Shown here: in pieces, positions 37,419-47,367 of the stretch
How the letters are laid out: each line of letters starts with the position of its first letter
Position numbering within the stretch: position 1 is the first letter of the stretch
Origin: Kluyvera georgiana ATCC 51603
GTDB lineage: Bacteria; Pseudomonadota; Gammaproteobacteria; Enterobacterales; Enterobacteriaceae
Length of the DNA stretch: 64,000 nucleotides
Direction of reading: 5' to 3'
Assembly (NCBI RefSeq): GCF_001654985.1
Contig: NZ_LXEU01000039.1
Coordinates: forward strand, 1 to 64,000
The notes under the pieces: generated by a model
Seen by the model: the letters and a program-made list of their open reading frames with translations, nothing else
Told to the model about the DNA's origin: nothing
Databases searched by the model: none
Position numbers and translations under genes: made by a program

Positions 37419-39581
37419 ATGACAGATAAAGTAAAACAGATAAGCCCATCGGTCTCGGGCAATGATGAGATCGACATTGGTCGTCTGGTGGGCACCGTGG
37501 TGGAAGCCAAATGGTGGGTCATCGGCATTACCGGCCTGTTTGCCGCCCTGGCGATTGTCTATGCGCTATTCGCCACGCCGATTTACAGCGCCGATGCGCT
37601 GGTGCGTATTGAGCAAAATCAGGGCAGCGCGCTGGTGCAGGATATCAGTAATGCGCTTACCAGCAAGCCGCCGGCGTCCGAAGCGGAAATCCAGATGATC
37701 ACCTCGCGCATGGTGCTTGGCAAAACCGTTGAGGATCTGGGGCTGGATATTGCCGTAAGCAAAAACACGTTCCCGATTCTGGGGGCCGGCTGGGAACGGC
37801 TGATGGGCCGCCAGAATGAGACGGTGAAGGTCAGCGCCTTTAACCGACCGGCGTCGATGGCTGAGAGCACCTTTACGCTTGATGTTATCAACCCAACGCG
37901 CTATCGACTCAGCAACGACGATGGTTTTAGCGCGGAAGGGAAGGTGGGTGAGACGCTGAATAAAGGCGGCGTTTCGCTGCTGGTCACCGGGATCGCCGCC
38001 CACGATGGCGCGAGTTTTACCGTCACCAAATATTCAACGCTGGGGATGATCAATAACCTGCAAAACAGCCTGAGCGTCACCGAGGACGGTAAAGAGTCCG
38101 GCGTGCTGACCCTCACGATGGTGGGTGAAGATAAAGATCAGATTCGCGACATCCTCAACAGTATCGCCAACAACTACGTGGCGCAGAACGTGGCGCGCAA
38201 ATCGGAAGAAGCCGCGAAAAGCCTCGAGTTCCTCGAAGTACAGCTGCCGCAGGTGCGCAGCCAGTTGGACGTGGCAGAAAACAAACTGAATACCTACCGT
38301 CAGCAGCAAGACTCCGTAGACCTGCCGCTGGAAGCGAAATCGGTGCTCGATTCGATGGTGAACATCGATGCGCAGCTGAATGAACTGACGTTCCGCGAAG
38401 CGGAAATCTCCAAGCTGTATACCAAAATCCACCCGGCCTATCGCACGTTGCTGGAAAAACGCCGGGCGCTGGAAGAAGAGAAGGCGAAGCTGAGCAAACG
38501 CGTGACGGCGATGCCGAAAACCCAGCAGGAGATTGTACGCCTGACCCGCGACGTCGAGTCCGGGCAGCAGGTTTATATGCAACTGCTTAATAAACAGCAG
38601 GAACTGAAAATCACTCGGGCGAGCACCGTCGGCGATGTGCGAATTGTCGACCCGGCGATTACTCAGCCTGGGGTGGTGAAGCCGAAGAAAGCGTTGATCG
38701 TGCTGGGCAGCATTATTCTTGGCCTGATGCTGTCGATCGTCGGCGTACTGCTGCGCTCGCTGTTTAACCGCGGTATCGAAAGCCCGCAGGTGTTGGAAGA
38801 GCACGGCATCAACGTCTACGCCAGCATTCCGCTCTCCGAATGGCAAAAATCGCGCGATAGCGTGAAAAGCGTCAACGGCGTGAAGCGCTACAAGCAGAGC
38901 CAGCTGCTGGCGGTGGGTAACCCGACCGACCTGGCGATCGAAGCCATCCGCAGCCTGCGCACCAGCCTGCACTTCGCCATGATGCAAGCACCGAATAACG
39001 TGTTAATGATGACCGGGGTCAGCCCGTCTATCGGTAAAACCTTCGTCTGCGCCAACCTGGCGGCGGTGATTAGCCAGACCAATAAGCGCGTACTGATGAT
39101 CGACTGCGATATGCGTAAAGGCTACTCCCACGAGCTGCTCGGTACCACCAATGATAACGGTCTGTCCGAAGTGCTGGTGGGGAAAGCGACGTTTGAAAGT
39201 AGCGCGAAACGCACCTCGGTCGCGAACTTTGACCTGATCCCACGCGGGCAGGTACCGCCAAATCCGTCGGAGCTGTTGATGGCCGAGCGTTTTAGCGAGC
39301 TGTTGAAGTGGGGCTCGGCGAACTATGACCTCGTGCTGATCGATACGCCGCCCATTCTCGCGGTCACCGATGCGGCTATCGTTGGCCGCCACGCGGGCAC
39401 CACGCTGATGGTGACGCGCTATGCGGTCAATACTCTGAAAGAGGTGGAAACCAGCCTGAACCGCTTTGAGCAGAATGGCATCGCGGTGAAAGGAGTGATT
39501 CTCAACTCGATCTTCCGTCGTGCGACAGGGTACCAGGATTACGGATACTACGAGTACGAGTATCAGTCGGATTCGAAATAA
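37419..39581 (+). CDS. wzc: Bacterial tyrosine kinase and chain-length regulator Wzc
   Basis: 720 residues from the ATG at 37419 (MTDKVKQISPSVSG), equal to E. coli; a longer frame from 37383 is rejected. Wzz-type N-terminal domain with TM1 near 30-50, periplasmic coiled-coil segments, TM2 near 425-445, then the cytosolic BY-kinase domain. Walker A is GVSPSIGKT, Walker A' LMIDCDM, Walker B LVLIDTPP. A C-terminal tyrosine cluster follows (YQDYGYYEYEYQSDSK). It controls polymerisation and docks onto Wza for export. Confidence 0.97.
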   Translation: MTDKVKQISPSVSGNDEIDIGRLVGTVVEAKWWVIGITGLFAALAIVYALFATPIYSADALVRIEQNQGSALVQDISNALTSKPPASEAEIQMITSRMVLGKTVEDLGLDIAVSKNTFPILGAGWERLMGRQNETVKVSAFNRPASMAESTFTLDVINPTRYRLSNDDGFSAEGKVGETLNKGGVSLLVTGIAAHDGASFTVTKYSTLGMINNLQNSLSVTEDGKESGVLTLTMVGEDKDQIRDILNSIANNYVAQNVARKSEEAAKSLEFLEVQLPQVRSQLDVAENKLNTYRQQQDSVDLPLEAKSVLDSMVNIDAQLNELTFREAEISKLYTKIHPAYRTLLEKRRALEEEKAKLSKRVTAMPKTQQEIVRLTRDVESGQQVYMQLLNKQQELKITRASTVGDVRIVDPAITQPGVVKPKKALIVLGSIILGLMLSIVGVLLRSLFNRGIESPQVLEEHGINVYASIPLSEWQKSRDSVKSVNGVKRYKQSQLLAVGNPTDLAIEAIRSLRTSLHFAMMQAPNNVLMMTGVSPSIGKTFVCANLAAVISQTNKRVLMIDCDMRKGYSHELLGTTNDNGLSEVLVGKATFESSAKRTSVANFDLIPRGQVPPNPSELLMAERFSELLKWGSANYDLVLIDTPPILAVTDAAIVGRHAGTTLMVTRYAVNTLKEVETSLNRFEQNGIAVKGVILNSIFRRATGYQDYGYYEYEYQSDSK

Positions 39582-39587
39582 TAACAT

Positions 39588-39672
39588 CCCCCTCACCCCG
39601 GCCCTCTCCCAAGGGGCGAGGGAGAACACCGAACGGTCCCCTCTCCCTTTGGGAGAGGGTTAGGGTGAGGGG
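39588..39672. repeat. Long inverted-repeat element between wzc and wcaA
   Basis: Outer arms CCCCTCACCCCGGCCCTCTC and GAGAGGGTTAGGGTGAGGGG pair over about 20 bases, with smaller nested hairpins. A related copy lies at 51558-51662 with arm types exchanged, i.e. in inverted orientation. It belongs to the CCCTCACCC interspersed palindromes seen in many enteric genomes, possibly boxC-like; the family name is uncertain. Confidence 0.8.
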
Positions 39673-39705
39673 AAAACCGCTCAACTGCTTATTCGGGGAT
39701 ATACC

Positions 39706-40548
39706 ATGACAACAGACAACCCGTTGATCTCCATTTATATGCCGACCTGGAACCGACAACAGCTGGCGATTCGCGCCATCAAGTCGGTGCTGCGTCAGGA
39801 TTATCCTCACTGGGAAATGATTATTGTCGACGACTGTTCCAGCAGCTATGAGCAGCTTCAGCAGTTCGTCATCGGGCTAAACGATAGCCGCGTACAGTAC
39901 ACGCGCAACGACTTTAACTCCGGCGCCTGCGCGGTGCGCAATCAAGCGATCCTGCAGGCTAAAGGGCAGTTTATTACCGGCATTGATGATGATGATGAGT
40001 GGACGCCCAACCGGCTTTCGCTGTTCCTTGAACACAAGCAGCAGCTGGTGAATCACGCCTTTCTGTATGCCAATGACTACGTCTGTGAAGGGGAAGTGTA
40101 CTGGCAACCGGCCAGCCTGCCGTTATACCCGAAATCGCCGTTCTCCCGTCAGCTGTTCTATAAGCGCAACATCATTGGCAACCAGGTATTTAGCTGGGCG
40201 TGGCGTTTTAAAGAAAGTCTGTTTGATACCGAACTGAAGGCGGCGCAGGACTACGACATCTTCCTGCGTATGGTGGTGGCCTACGGCGAGCCGTGGAAAA
40301 TTGAGGCCGCCACGCAAATTCTGCACGTTAATCATGGCGAAATGCAGATCACCTCATCGCCGAAAAAATTCTCCGGTTATTTCAGCTTCTACCGCAAACA
40401 CAAAGAGAAGTTTGACCGCGCGAGCAAGAAGTATCAGCTGTTCACGCTCTATCAGATCCGCAATAAGCGTATGACCTGGAAGACCTTCCTGACGCTACTG
40501 TCGGTGCGTAACGGCAAACGTTGGGTGGATGGACTGCGGAGTAAATGA
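39706..40548 (+). CDS. wcaA: Colanic acid glycosyltransferase WcaA (GT2)
   Basis: 280 residues with a GT-A fold, family 2. The N-terminus PLISIYMPTWNRQQLAIRAI leads to the nucleotide-sugar site with IIVDDCSSSYEQL and the metal-binding DxD-like GIDDDDEWTP. It adds one sugar of the side chain of the colanic acid repeat on undecaprenyl diphosphate at the cytosolic face; I believe glucuronic acid, but the assignment is less certain than for WcaI, WcaE and WcaC. Its stop overlaps the wcaB start. Confidence 0.94.
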   Translation: MTTDNPLISIYMPTWNRQQLAIRAIKSVLRQDYPHWEMIIVDDCSSSYEQLQQFVIGLNDSRVQYTRNDFNSGACAVRNQAILQAKGQFITGIDDDDEWTPNRLSLFLEHKQQLVNHAFLYANDYVCEGEVYWQPASLPLYPKSPFSRQLFYKRNIIGNQVFSWAWRFKESLFDTELKAAQDYDIFLRMVVAYGEPWKIEAATQILHVNHGEMQITSSPKKFSGYFSFYRKHKEKFDRASKKYQLFTLYQIRNKRMTWKTFLTLLSVRNGKRWVDGLRSK

Positions 40549-41039
40549 TGCTACTGGAAGATTTACGCGCCAACAGCTGGAGCCTGCGTCCGTGCTGCAT
40601 GGTCATTGCTTATCGTATTGCTCATTTTTGCTCGGTATGGCGCAAGAAAAACGTGCTGAACAATCTGTGGGCAGCGCCGGTGCTGGTGCTGTACCGCATT
40701 ATCACCGAATGCTTCTTCGGCTATGAAATCCAGGCCGCAGCGACCATTGGCCGACGCTTCACCATTCATCATGGCTACGCGGTGGTCATCAACAAGAACG
40801 TGGTGGCGGGTGACGATTTCACCATTCGTCACAGCATCACTATCGGCAACCGTGGCCCGGACAGTCTGGCCTGTCCAAGAATTGGCAATGGCGTTGAGCT
40901 GGGGGCCAATGTGGTGATTATCGGCGGTATTACCATCGGTAATCACGTGACGATTGGCGCGGGCAGCGTGGTGCTGGACGACGTTCCGGACCATGCGCTG
41001 GTGGTGGGCGAAAAAGCGCGAGTGAAGGTAATTAAATGA
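40545..41039 (+). CDS. wcaB: Colanic acid acetyltransferase WcaB
   Basis: 164 residues of the serine-acetyltransferase-like left-handed beta-helix family, with hexapeptide repeats such as IGNGVELGANVVIIGGITIG-type turns in the C-terminal half and catalytic-type histidine in FTIHHGYAVVI. In vitro work on the E. coli pathway assigns it an O-acetylation of the fucosylated intermediate. Two adjacent ATGs (40545 and 40548) are possible starts; the first overlaps the wcaA stop. Confidence 0.94.
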   Translation: MMLLEDLRANSWSLRPCCMVIAYRIAHFCSVWRKKNVLNNLWAAPVLVLYRIITECFFGYEIQAAATIGRRFTIHHGYAVVINKNVVAGDDFTIRHSITIGNRGPDSLACPRIGNGVELGANVVIIGGITIGNHVTIGAGSVVLDDVPDHALVVGEKARVKVIK

Positions 41040-42253
41040 ATATTCTGCAATTTAACGTTCGTCTGGCCGAGGGCGGCGCGGCGGGCGTGGCGCTGGACCT
41101 GCATCAGCGCGCGCTACGTCAGGGCTTGTCGTCAAAATTTGTCTACGGCTATGGCAAAGGCGGTAAAAAAAGCGTGAGTCACGACCGTTATCCGCAGGTG
41201 ATAAAGCAGACCGGACGGTTAACCTCGATGGCAAACCTGGCGCTGTTCCGCCTGTTTAACCGCGATGTGTTTGGCAACCTCAATAACCTGTATCGCCAGG
41301 TCACCCGTACTGACGGCCCGGTGGTACTGCATTTTCACGTTATGCACAGCTACTGGCTGAACCTCGCGGATGTGGTGAGCTTCTGCGAACGGGTGAAGGC
41401 GCATAAAAGCGATGCGACTTTTATCTGGACGCTGCACGATCACTGGAGCGTGACCGGTCGCTGTGCTTTCCTTGACGGTTGCGAAGGCTGGAAAAGCGGC
41501 TGTCAGAAGTGCCCAACGTTGAGTAACTATCCGCCGGTTAAGGTCGATCGCGCACATGCGCTGGTGGATGAAAAACGCCAGCTGTTTCGCCAGATGTTAG
41601 CGCTGGGCTGTCGCTTTATTTCGCCCAGTCAGCATGTTGCCGAGGCCTTTAACAGCCTCTACGGCGCAGGGCGCTGCCAGATTATCAATAACGGCATCGA
41701 CGTGGCAACCGAAGCGATTCTCGCCGAGCTGACGCCGGTAAAACGCTTCTCCACGCGGCCTAAAATCGCCGTGGTCGCGCACGACCTGCGCTATGACGGT
41801 AAAACCAACCAGCAGCTGGTGCGCGATATTATCGCGCTGGGCGATAAGGTCGAGGTGCACACCTTCGGTAAGTTCTCGCCGTTTGAGGGCAGTAACGTGG
41901 TGAATCACGGTTTTCTGACCGATAAACGCCAGCTGATGAGCGAGCTGAACCCGCTGGACGCGCTGCTGTTCAGCTCGCGAGTGGATAACTACCCGCTGAT
42001 TCTATGCGAAGCGCTGTCGATTGGCGTACCGGTCATCGCGACCCATAGCGAGGCGGCAAAAGAGGTGCTGGCAAAATCCGGCGGTCGTACCGTGGATGAT
42101 GCCGAGGTGCTTACCTTAGTGCAGCAACCAAAAGCGGAGATTGCCGAGCAGATTTTTGGCACCACTCTTGAGAACTTTAGCGCGCGAAGCCGCAAGGCCT
42201 ACAGCGGACAACAGATGCTGGAGGAATATGTCTCGTTCTATCAGAGTCTGTAG
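41036..42253 (+). CDS. wcaC: Colanic acid glycosyltransferase WcaC (GT4)
   Basis: 405 residues, GT-B fold family 4. An N-terminal Gly-rich loop (VRLAEGGAAGVALDLHQRAL) and a C-terminal nucleotide-sugar site with NPLDALLFSSRVDNYPLILCEALSIGVPVI, including the E-x7-E-like motif, are present. It is reported to transfer galactose in E. coli colanic acid assembly. It overlaps wcaB by four bases and wcaD by 26. Confidence 0.95.
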   Translation: MNILQFNVRLAEGGAAGVALDLHQRALRQGLSSKFVYGYGKGGKKSVSHDRYPQVIKQTGRLTSMANLALFRLFNRDVFGNLNNLYRQVTRTDGPVVLHFHVMHSYWLNLADVVSFCERVKAHKSDATFIWTLHDHWSVTGRCAFLDGCEGWKSGCQKCPTLSNYPPVKVDRAHALVDEKRQLFRQMLALGCRFISPSQHVAEAFNSLYGAGRCQIINNGIDVATEAILAELTPVKRFSTRPKIAVVAHDLRYDGKTNQQLVRDIIALGDKVEVHTFGKFSPFEGSNVVNHGFLTDKRQLMSELNPLDALLFSSRVDNYPLILCEALSIGVPVIATHSEAAKEVLAKSGGRTVDDAEVLTLVQQPKAEIAEQIFGTTLENFSARSRKAYSGQQMLEEYVSFYQSL

Positions 42254-43451
42254 CTATCTGCTGCTGCCGTTAATCTACCTGCTGGTTAACGTGAAGCTGG
42301 CGCAGCTGGGGGAGAGCTTCCCCATTACCATCGTGACGTTCCTTCCGCTGCTGCTGCTGTTGTTTGTTGAACGCATTAATCTGAAAAAACTGATGATTGC
42401 CCTCGGGCTGGGCGTGGGGTTGACGTTGTTCAACTATCTGTTCGGACAATCGCTGGACCCGAGCAAATACGTCACCTCGACGATGCTGTTTGTCTATATC
42501 GTGATCATTATCGGCATGGTCTGGAGCATTCGCTTCAAAACCATTTCGCCGCATAACCACCGTAAGATCCTGCGTTTTTTCTACGTGGTGATTACCCTTG
42601 TGGTGGCGCTGGCGGCGCTGGAGATGGCGCAGATTATTCTGACCGGCGGCAGCAGTCTGATTGCGACGATTTCGAAATATCTTATTTACAGTAATAGCTA
42701 TGTACTGAATTTTATAAAATTCGGCGGAAAGCGGACCACTGCGTTATATTTCGAGCCGGCATTCTTCGCTCTGGCATTAATCTCAATTTGGCTTTGCATC
42801 AAACAGTTTGGTATCAAAACCCCGAAGTCTGATGCTATGATTCTGGCAGGGATAATTCTTTCTGGGTCGTTTTCAGGGGTGATGACATTTATCCTGTTCT
42901 ATCTGCTGGAGTGGGCTTTCCAGTACCTGAACAAAGAAGCGATCAAGAAAAAGTTACCGTTGGCGATTATCTCATTAGGCGCATTTTTTATCGGTCTGGT
43001 GTTTGCATTTCCCTATATTGCCGAACGTATTGGTGATTTGGGAACAGAAGGGTCGTCATCGTATTACCGCATAATTGGCCCACTGGTGATGGTCGGTTAT
43101 TCATTAACCAGTATTGATGGGGTCGTGCGCTTTGGTTCTCTTTACGAATATGTTGCATCATTCGGAATATTTAACGGTGCGGATGTCGGAAAAACCATAG
43201 ACAATGGTCTGTATCTGTTAATGATTTATTTTTCATGGTTCGCTGTGATATTAACGGCAGGATATTTGTACTACGTTTTCAAAATGTTCATTAACGCTTT
43301 TGGGAATAATCGTAATTTCGCCGTGCAGCTGTATCTTTTCACGCCGATATCATTATTTTTTACCGGTTCGATATTTAGTCCGGAATATGCATTTTTAATT
43401 GTTTGTCCTTTTATTCTGCGTAAAGCGCTGAATATTGCTGACAACAGATGA
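42228..43451 (+). CDS. wcaD: Colanic acid polymerase WcaD (Wzy type)
   Basis: 407 residues with about ten membrane helices. The start at 42228 (MSRSIRVCSYLLLPLIYL) matches E. coli WcaD and has GGAGG at 42220-42224; the frame from 42141 adds 29 residues read from wcaC and is rejected. A large periplasmic loop holds GTEGSSSYYRIIGP. Putative block polymerase joining repeat units at the periplasmic face. The second half of the gene is visibly more AT-rich. Confidence 0.94.
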   Translation: MSRSIRVCSYLLLPLIYLLVNVKLAQLGESFPITIVTFLPLLLLLFVERINLKKLMIALGLGVGLTLFNYLFGQSLDPSKYVTSTMLFVYIVIIIGMVWSIRFKTISPHNHRKILRFFYVVITLVVALAALEMAQIILTGGSSLIATISKYLIYSNSYVLNFIKFGGKRTTALYFEPAFFALALISIWLCIKQFGIKTPKSDAMILAGIILSGSFSGVMTFILFYLLEWAFQYLNKEAIKKKLPLAIISLGAFFIGLVFAFPYIAERIGDLGTEGSSSYYRIIGPLVMVGYSLTSIDGVVRFGSLYEYVASFGIFNGADVGKTIDNGLYLLMIYFSWFAVILTAGYLYYVFKMFINAFGNNRNFAVQLYLFTPISLFFTGSIFSPEYAFLIVCPFILRKALNIADNR

Positions 43452-43459
43452 GGTGAAGC

Positions 43460-44206
43460 ATGTTGTTAAGCGTAATTACCGTAGCGTTTCGTAACGTCGA
43501 TGGCGTGATGAAAACCTGGCGTTCGCTGGCCCATCTGGCAAACGATCCGAGCCTCTCTTTTGAGTGGATTGTGGTGGACGGTGGCTCGAACGACGGCACC
43601 GCAGAATTTCTCGAAAAACGTAACGGGCAATACCAGTTACGCTACGTGAGCGAACCGGATGAAGGGCTGTACGATGCGATGAACAAAGGCATTCGCATGG
43701 CGCAGGGTAAGTTCGTGTTGTTCCTTAATTCCGGCGACAGCTTTCATGCGGATGTTTCGCAGTTCGTCCGCCAGCTGCGCGGCAAAAGCGACGACGCCAT
43801 GTACCTTGGCGATGCGATGCTGGACTTTGGTGATGGTACCCAAATTCGCCGTAGCGCCAAGCAGGGTTGGTATATTTACCACAGCCTACCGGCAAGCCAT
43901 CAGGCTATTTTCTTCCCGCTACGCGGGCTGAAAAATCATCCTTATGATGTGCAGTATCGTGTCTCTTCCGATTATGCACTGGCGGCCCGGATGTATAAGT
44001 CGGGATATGCCTTCAAGCGTATTAAAGGGCTGGTGTCGGAATTTTCAATGGGCGGCGTGTCCACTACCAATAATTTGCAGTTGTGCCAGGACGCCAAAAA
44101 AGTGCAGCGCGAAATATTGCGTATGCCGGGCCTGCTTACAGAATTGTCTTATTTATTACGTCTGCGCACAACGGGGAAAGCAAAAGCCTTATATCACAAA
44201 GCATAA
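43460..44206 (+). CDS. wcaE: Colanic acid fucosyltransferase WcaE (GT2)
   Basis: 248 residues, GT-A family 2: [19 protein letters not shown], then [16 protein letters not shown], and the metal-binding FLNSGDSFH where a DxD normally sits. Reported to add the second fucose. GAGGTGAAGC precedes the ATG. It lies between wcaD and wcaF without large gaps. Confidence 0.95.
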   Translation: MLLSVITVAFRNVDGVMKTWRSLAHLANDPSLSFEWIVVDGGSNDGTAEFLEKRNGQYQLRYVSEPDEGLYDAMNKGIRMAQGKFVLFLNSGDSFHADVSQFVRQLRGKSDDAMYLGDAMLDFGDGTQIRRSAKQGWYIYHSLPASHQAIFFPLRGLKNHPYDVQYRVSSDYALAARMYKSGYAFKRIKGLVSEFSMGGVSTTNNLQLCQDAKKVQREILRMPGLLTELSYLLRLRTTGKAKALYHKA

Positions 44207-44215
44207 GGATACCAA

Positions 44216-44770
44216 ATGCAGGATTTATCTGGCTTTACGGTACCAAAAGGTTTCCGCGGTGCCGGGGGCATTAAAGTACAAATTTGGTGGGCGGTACAGG
44301 CCACGTTATTTGCCTGGTCTCCGCAAATACTCTATCGCTGGCGCGCATTTTTATTACGCCTGTTTGGCGCAAAAATAGGAAAAAACGTAGTGATTCGCCC
44401 GTCGGTGAAAATTACCTATCCATGGAAATTAACTATTGGCGATTATGCCTGGGTGGGTGATGACGCGGTGTTATATACCTTGGGTGAAATAACCCTGGGG
44501 GCAAACTCGGTGGTATCGCAGAAATGTTATTTGTGCACCGGTAGCCACGATTATCAGAGCGCACATTTCGATATTCACGCCGCGCCGATTGTGGTCGGTG
44601 AAAAATGCTGGCTGGCGACGGACGTTTTTGTCGCCCCCGGCGTCACGATTGGCGAGGGCACGATCGTCGGTGCCCGCAGCAGCGTATTTAAATCGCTACC
44701 GGCAAATATGATTTGCCGTGGCAATCCCGCAGTGGTTACGCGTGAGCGCGTAGAGAAAGTGACTCCCTAA
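44216..44770 (+). CDS. wcaF: Colanic acid acetyltransferase WcaF
   Basis: 184 residues of the hexapeptide (left-handed beta-helix) acyltransferase family, NodL/CysE-like. Repeats run through IGDYAWVGDDAVLYTLGEIT to VGEKCWLATDVFVAPGVTIG, with the catalytic-type histidine in TGSHDYQS. Reported to acetylate the first fucose on the lipid-linked intermediate. Confidence 0.95.
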   Translation: MQDLSGFTVPKGFRGAGGIKVQIWWAVQATLFAWSPQILYRWRAFLLRLFGAKIGKNVVIRPSVKITYPWKLTIGDYAWVGDDAVLYTLGEITLGANSVVSQKCYLCTGSHDYQSAHFDIHAAPIVVGEKCWLATDVFVAPGVTIGEGTIVGARSSVFKSLPANMICRGNPAVVTRERVEKVTP

Positions 44771-44794
44771 ACGGGACAATTTGAGGAAAATAGA

Positions 44795-45916
44795 ATGTCA
44801 AAAGTCGCACTTATTACCGGCGTAACGGGGCAGGACGGTTCTTATCTGGCAGAACTGCTGCTGGAAAAAGGCTATGAAGTTCACGGGATTAAACGCCGTG
44901 CTTCTTCCTTTAACACCGAACGTGTCGATCACATCTATCAGGATCCGCACAGCAGCAACCCGAAGTTTCACCTGCACTACGGTGATTTGACCGACAGCTC
45001 CAACCTGACGCGCATTCTGCAGGAAGTGCAGCCGGATGAAGTGTATAACCTGGGTGCGATGAGCCACGTCGCCGTGTCGTTTGAGTCGCCGGAATACACC
45101 GCCGACGTCGATGCGATGGGCACGCTGCGCCTGCTGGAAGCCATCCGCTTCCTGGGGCTGGAGAAGAAAACGCGCTTCTATCAGGCTTCCACTTCGGAAC
45201 TGTACGGCCTGGTACAGGAAATTCCGCAAAAAGAGACCACCCCGTTCTATCCGCGCTCGCCGTATGCGGTCGCCAAACTGTATGCCTACTGGATCACCGT
45301 GAACTACCGTGAATCTTACGGCATGTACGCCTGTAACGGCATTCTGTTCAACCACGAGTCTCCGCGCCGTGGCGAAACCTTCGTGACCCGCAAAATTACC
45401 CGCGCGATCGCCAACATTGCTCAGGGCCTGGAGAAGTGCCTGTACCTCGGCAACATGGATTCCCTGCGCGACTGGGGCCATGCCAAAGACTACGTGAAAA
45501 TGCAGTGGATGATGCTGCAGCAGGACCATCCGGAAGATTTCGTTATCGCTACCGGCGTGCAGTATTCGGTTCGTCAGTTCGTTGAAATGGCGGCGGCGCA
45601 GCTGGGTATCAAACTGCGCTTCGAAGGTCAAGGCGTGGAAGAAAAAGGGATTGTGGTCTCGGTAACCGGTCACGATGCGCCGGGCGTGAAACCGGGCGAT
45701 GTGATGGTGGCCGTGGATCCGCGCTACTTCCGTCCGGCTGAAGTTGAAACCCTGCTCGGCGACCCGACCAAAGCGCATGAAAAACTTGGCTGGAAACCGG
45801 AAACCACCCTGCAGGAGATGGTCTCTGAGATGGTCGCCAAAGACCTGGAAGCAGCGAAGAAACATTCCCTGCTGAAATCCCATGGCTATGAAGTGGCGAT
45901 CGCGCTGGAGTCTTAA
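44795..45916 (+). CDS. gmd: GDP-mannose 4,6-dehydratase Gmd
   Basis: 373 residues. Extended SDR with NADP-binding [20 protein letters not shown] at the N-terminus, catalytic Ser/Thr-Tyr-Lys in STSELYG and [14 protein letters not shown], and the GDP-mannose site [19 protein letters not shown]. First step from GDP-mannose to GDP-L-fucose. Two bases separate it from fcl. Confidence 0.98.
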   Translation: MSKVALITGVTGQDGSYLAELLLEKGYEVHGIKRRASSFNTERVDHIYQDPHSSNPKFHLHYGDLTDSSNLTRILQEVQPDEVYNLGAMSHVAVSFESPEYTADVDAMGTLRLLEAIRFLGLEKKTRFYQASTSELYGLVQEIPQKETTPFYPRSPYAVAKLYAYWITVNYRESYGMYACNGILFNHESPRRGETFVTRKITRAIANIAQGLEKCLYLGNMDSLRDWGHAKDYVKMQWMMLQQDHPEDFVIATGVQYSVRQFVEMAAAQLGIKLRFEGQGVEEKGIVVSVTGHDAPGVKPGDVMVAVDPRYFRPAEVETLLGDPTKAHEKLGWKPETTLQEMVSEMVAKDLEAAKKHSLLKSHGYEVAIALES

Positions 45917-45918
45917 GT

Positions 45919-46884
45919 ATGACCAGACAACGTATTTTTGTGGCGGGCCACCGGGGAATGGTGGGCTCGGCCATCGTCCGACAGCTTGCACAACGCGGCG
46001 ACGTGGATCTGGTGGTTCGCAGCCGCGATGAACTCAACCTGCTGGATAGCCGCGAGGTGAACGACTTCTTCGCCGCTGAAAATATTGATCAGGTGTATCT
46101 GGCGGCGGCGAAGGTGGGCGGCATTGTCGCCAACAACACCTTCCCGGCGGATTTCATCTACGAGAACATGATGATCGAAAGCAACATTATTCACGCGGCG
46201 CATACGCACAACGTGAATAAGCTGCTGTTTCTCGGTTCATCGTGCATCTATCCGAAAATGGCTAACCAGCCAATGCACGAAAGCGAGCTGCTGCAGGGCA
46301 CGCTGGAAGCGACGAACGAACCGTACGCGATTGCGAAAATTGCCGGTATCAAGCTGTGCGAGTCCTACAACCGCCAGCATAATCGCGACTACCGTTCGGT
46401 GATGCCGACCAACCTGTATGGGCCGAACGATAACTTCCACCCGAGCAATTCGCACGTTATTCCGGCGCTGCTGCGCCGCTTCCATGAAGCGGTACAGCAA
46501 AACGCCGCGGACGTGGTGGTGTGGGGGAGCGGCACGCCGATGCGCGAGTTCCTGCATGTGGACGATATGGCGGCAGCCAGTATCCATGTGATGGAGCTCG
46601 ACCGCAGCGTCTGGCTTGAAAACACGCAGCCCATGCTGTCGCACATCAATGTCGGCACCGGCGTTGACTGCACCATTCGTGAACTGGCGCAGACGCTGGC
46701 GAAAGTGGTGGGCTTTAAAGGGCGGGTGGTGTTTGACGCCACCAAACCCGACGGCACGCCGCGCAAGCTGCTCGACGTTTCTCGCCTGCATCAGCTGGGC
46801 TGGTACCACGAAATCTCGCTGGAGGCTGGTCTTGCCAGCACCTACCAGTGGTTTCTGGAAAACCAGCACCGCTTCCGGGGGTAA
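45919..46884 (+). CDS. fcl: GDP-L-fucose synthase Fcl (WcaG)
   Basis: 321 residues. SDR with [16 protein letters not shown] as NADP loop and [18 protein letters not shown] carrying the catalytic Tyr-x3-Lys. It performs 3,5-epimerisation and 4-reduction of GDP-4-keto-6-deoxymannose. It sits between gmd and gmm with gaps of 2-3 bases. Confidence 0.98.
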   Translation: MTRQRIFVAGHRGMVGSAIVRQLAQRGDVDLVVRSRDELNLLDSREVNDFFAAENIDQVYLAAAKVGGIVANNTFPADFIYENMMIESNIIHAAHTHNVNKLLFLGSSCIYPKMANQPMHESELLQGTLEATNEPYAIAKIAGIKLCESYNRQHNRDYRSVMPTNLYGPNDNFHPSNSHVIPALLRRFHEAVQQNAADVVVWGSGTPMREFLHVDDMAAASIHVMELDRSVWLENTQPMLSHINVGTGVDCTIRELAQTLAKVVGFKGRVVFDATKPDGTPRKLLDVSRLHQLGWYHEISLEAGLASTYQWFLENQHRFRG

Positions 46885-46887
46885 CGC

Positions 46888-47367
46888 ATGTTTCTGAGCC
46901 AGGAAGCGTTTGCCACCGTCGTCCAGTCGACCCCGCTGATCTCCATCGACCTGATCGTCGAGAACGCGCAGGGCGAGTTTTTGCTGGGCAAGCGCACCAA
47001 TCGTCCGGCGCAGGGATATTGGTTCGTGCCGGGCGGGCGGGTACAGAAAGATGAAACGCTGACCCAGGCGTTTGCACGCCTGACCGAGGCCGAACTGGGG
47101 CTGAGCCTGCCGATGACGGCAGGCCGCTTTTACGGCGTCTGGCAGCATTTCTATGACGACAATTTTTCCGGTACGGATTTCTCGACCCATTACATCGTGC
47201 TCGGCTTTCGCCTGCAGGTAGACGCCGACAGCCTAACGCTGCCGGACGCTCAGCATAATGATTACCGCTGGCTGACGCCGCCTGCGCTGCTGGCGTCGGA
47301 CAACGTTCATGAAAATAGCCGCGCCTATTTCCGGGTCGACAAAATGGCCGAGGTGCCGGGCCTATGA
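46888..47367 (+). CDS. gmm: GDP-mannose mannosyl hydrolase Gmm (NudD, WcaH)
   Basis: 159 residues, Nudix fold with a modified box in [20 protein letters not shown] and then ELGL, which lacks the usual catalytic spacing, as typical for this subfamily. It hydrolyses GDP-mannose to GDP and mannose. Its stop overlaps the wcaI start by four bases. Confidence 0.95.
   Translation: MFLSQEAFATVVQSTPLISIDLIVENAQGEFLLGKRTNRPAQGYWFVPGGRVQKDETLTQAFARLTEAELGLSLPMTAGRFYGVWQHFYDDNFSGTDFSTHYIVLGFRLQVDADSLTLPDAQHNDYRWLTPPALLASDNVHENSRAYFRVDKMAEVPGL

Noticed and set aside
39588-39672. Possible CRISPR or ERIC element between wzc and wcaA.
   Set aside because: There is a single palindromic unit rather than spaced direct repeats, and it lacks the ERIC core. 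It pairs with the related copy at 51558.
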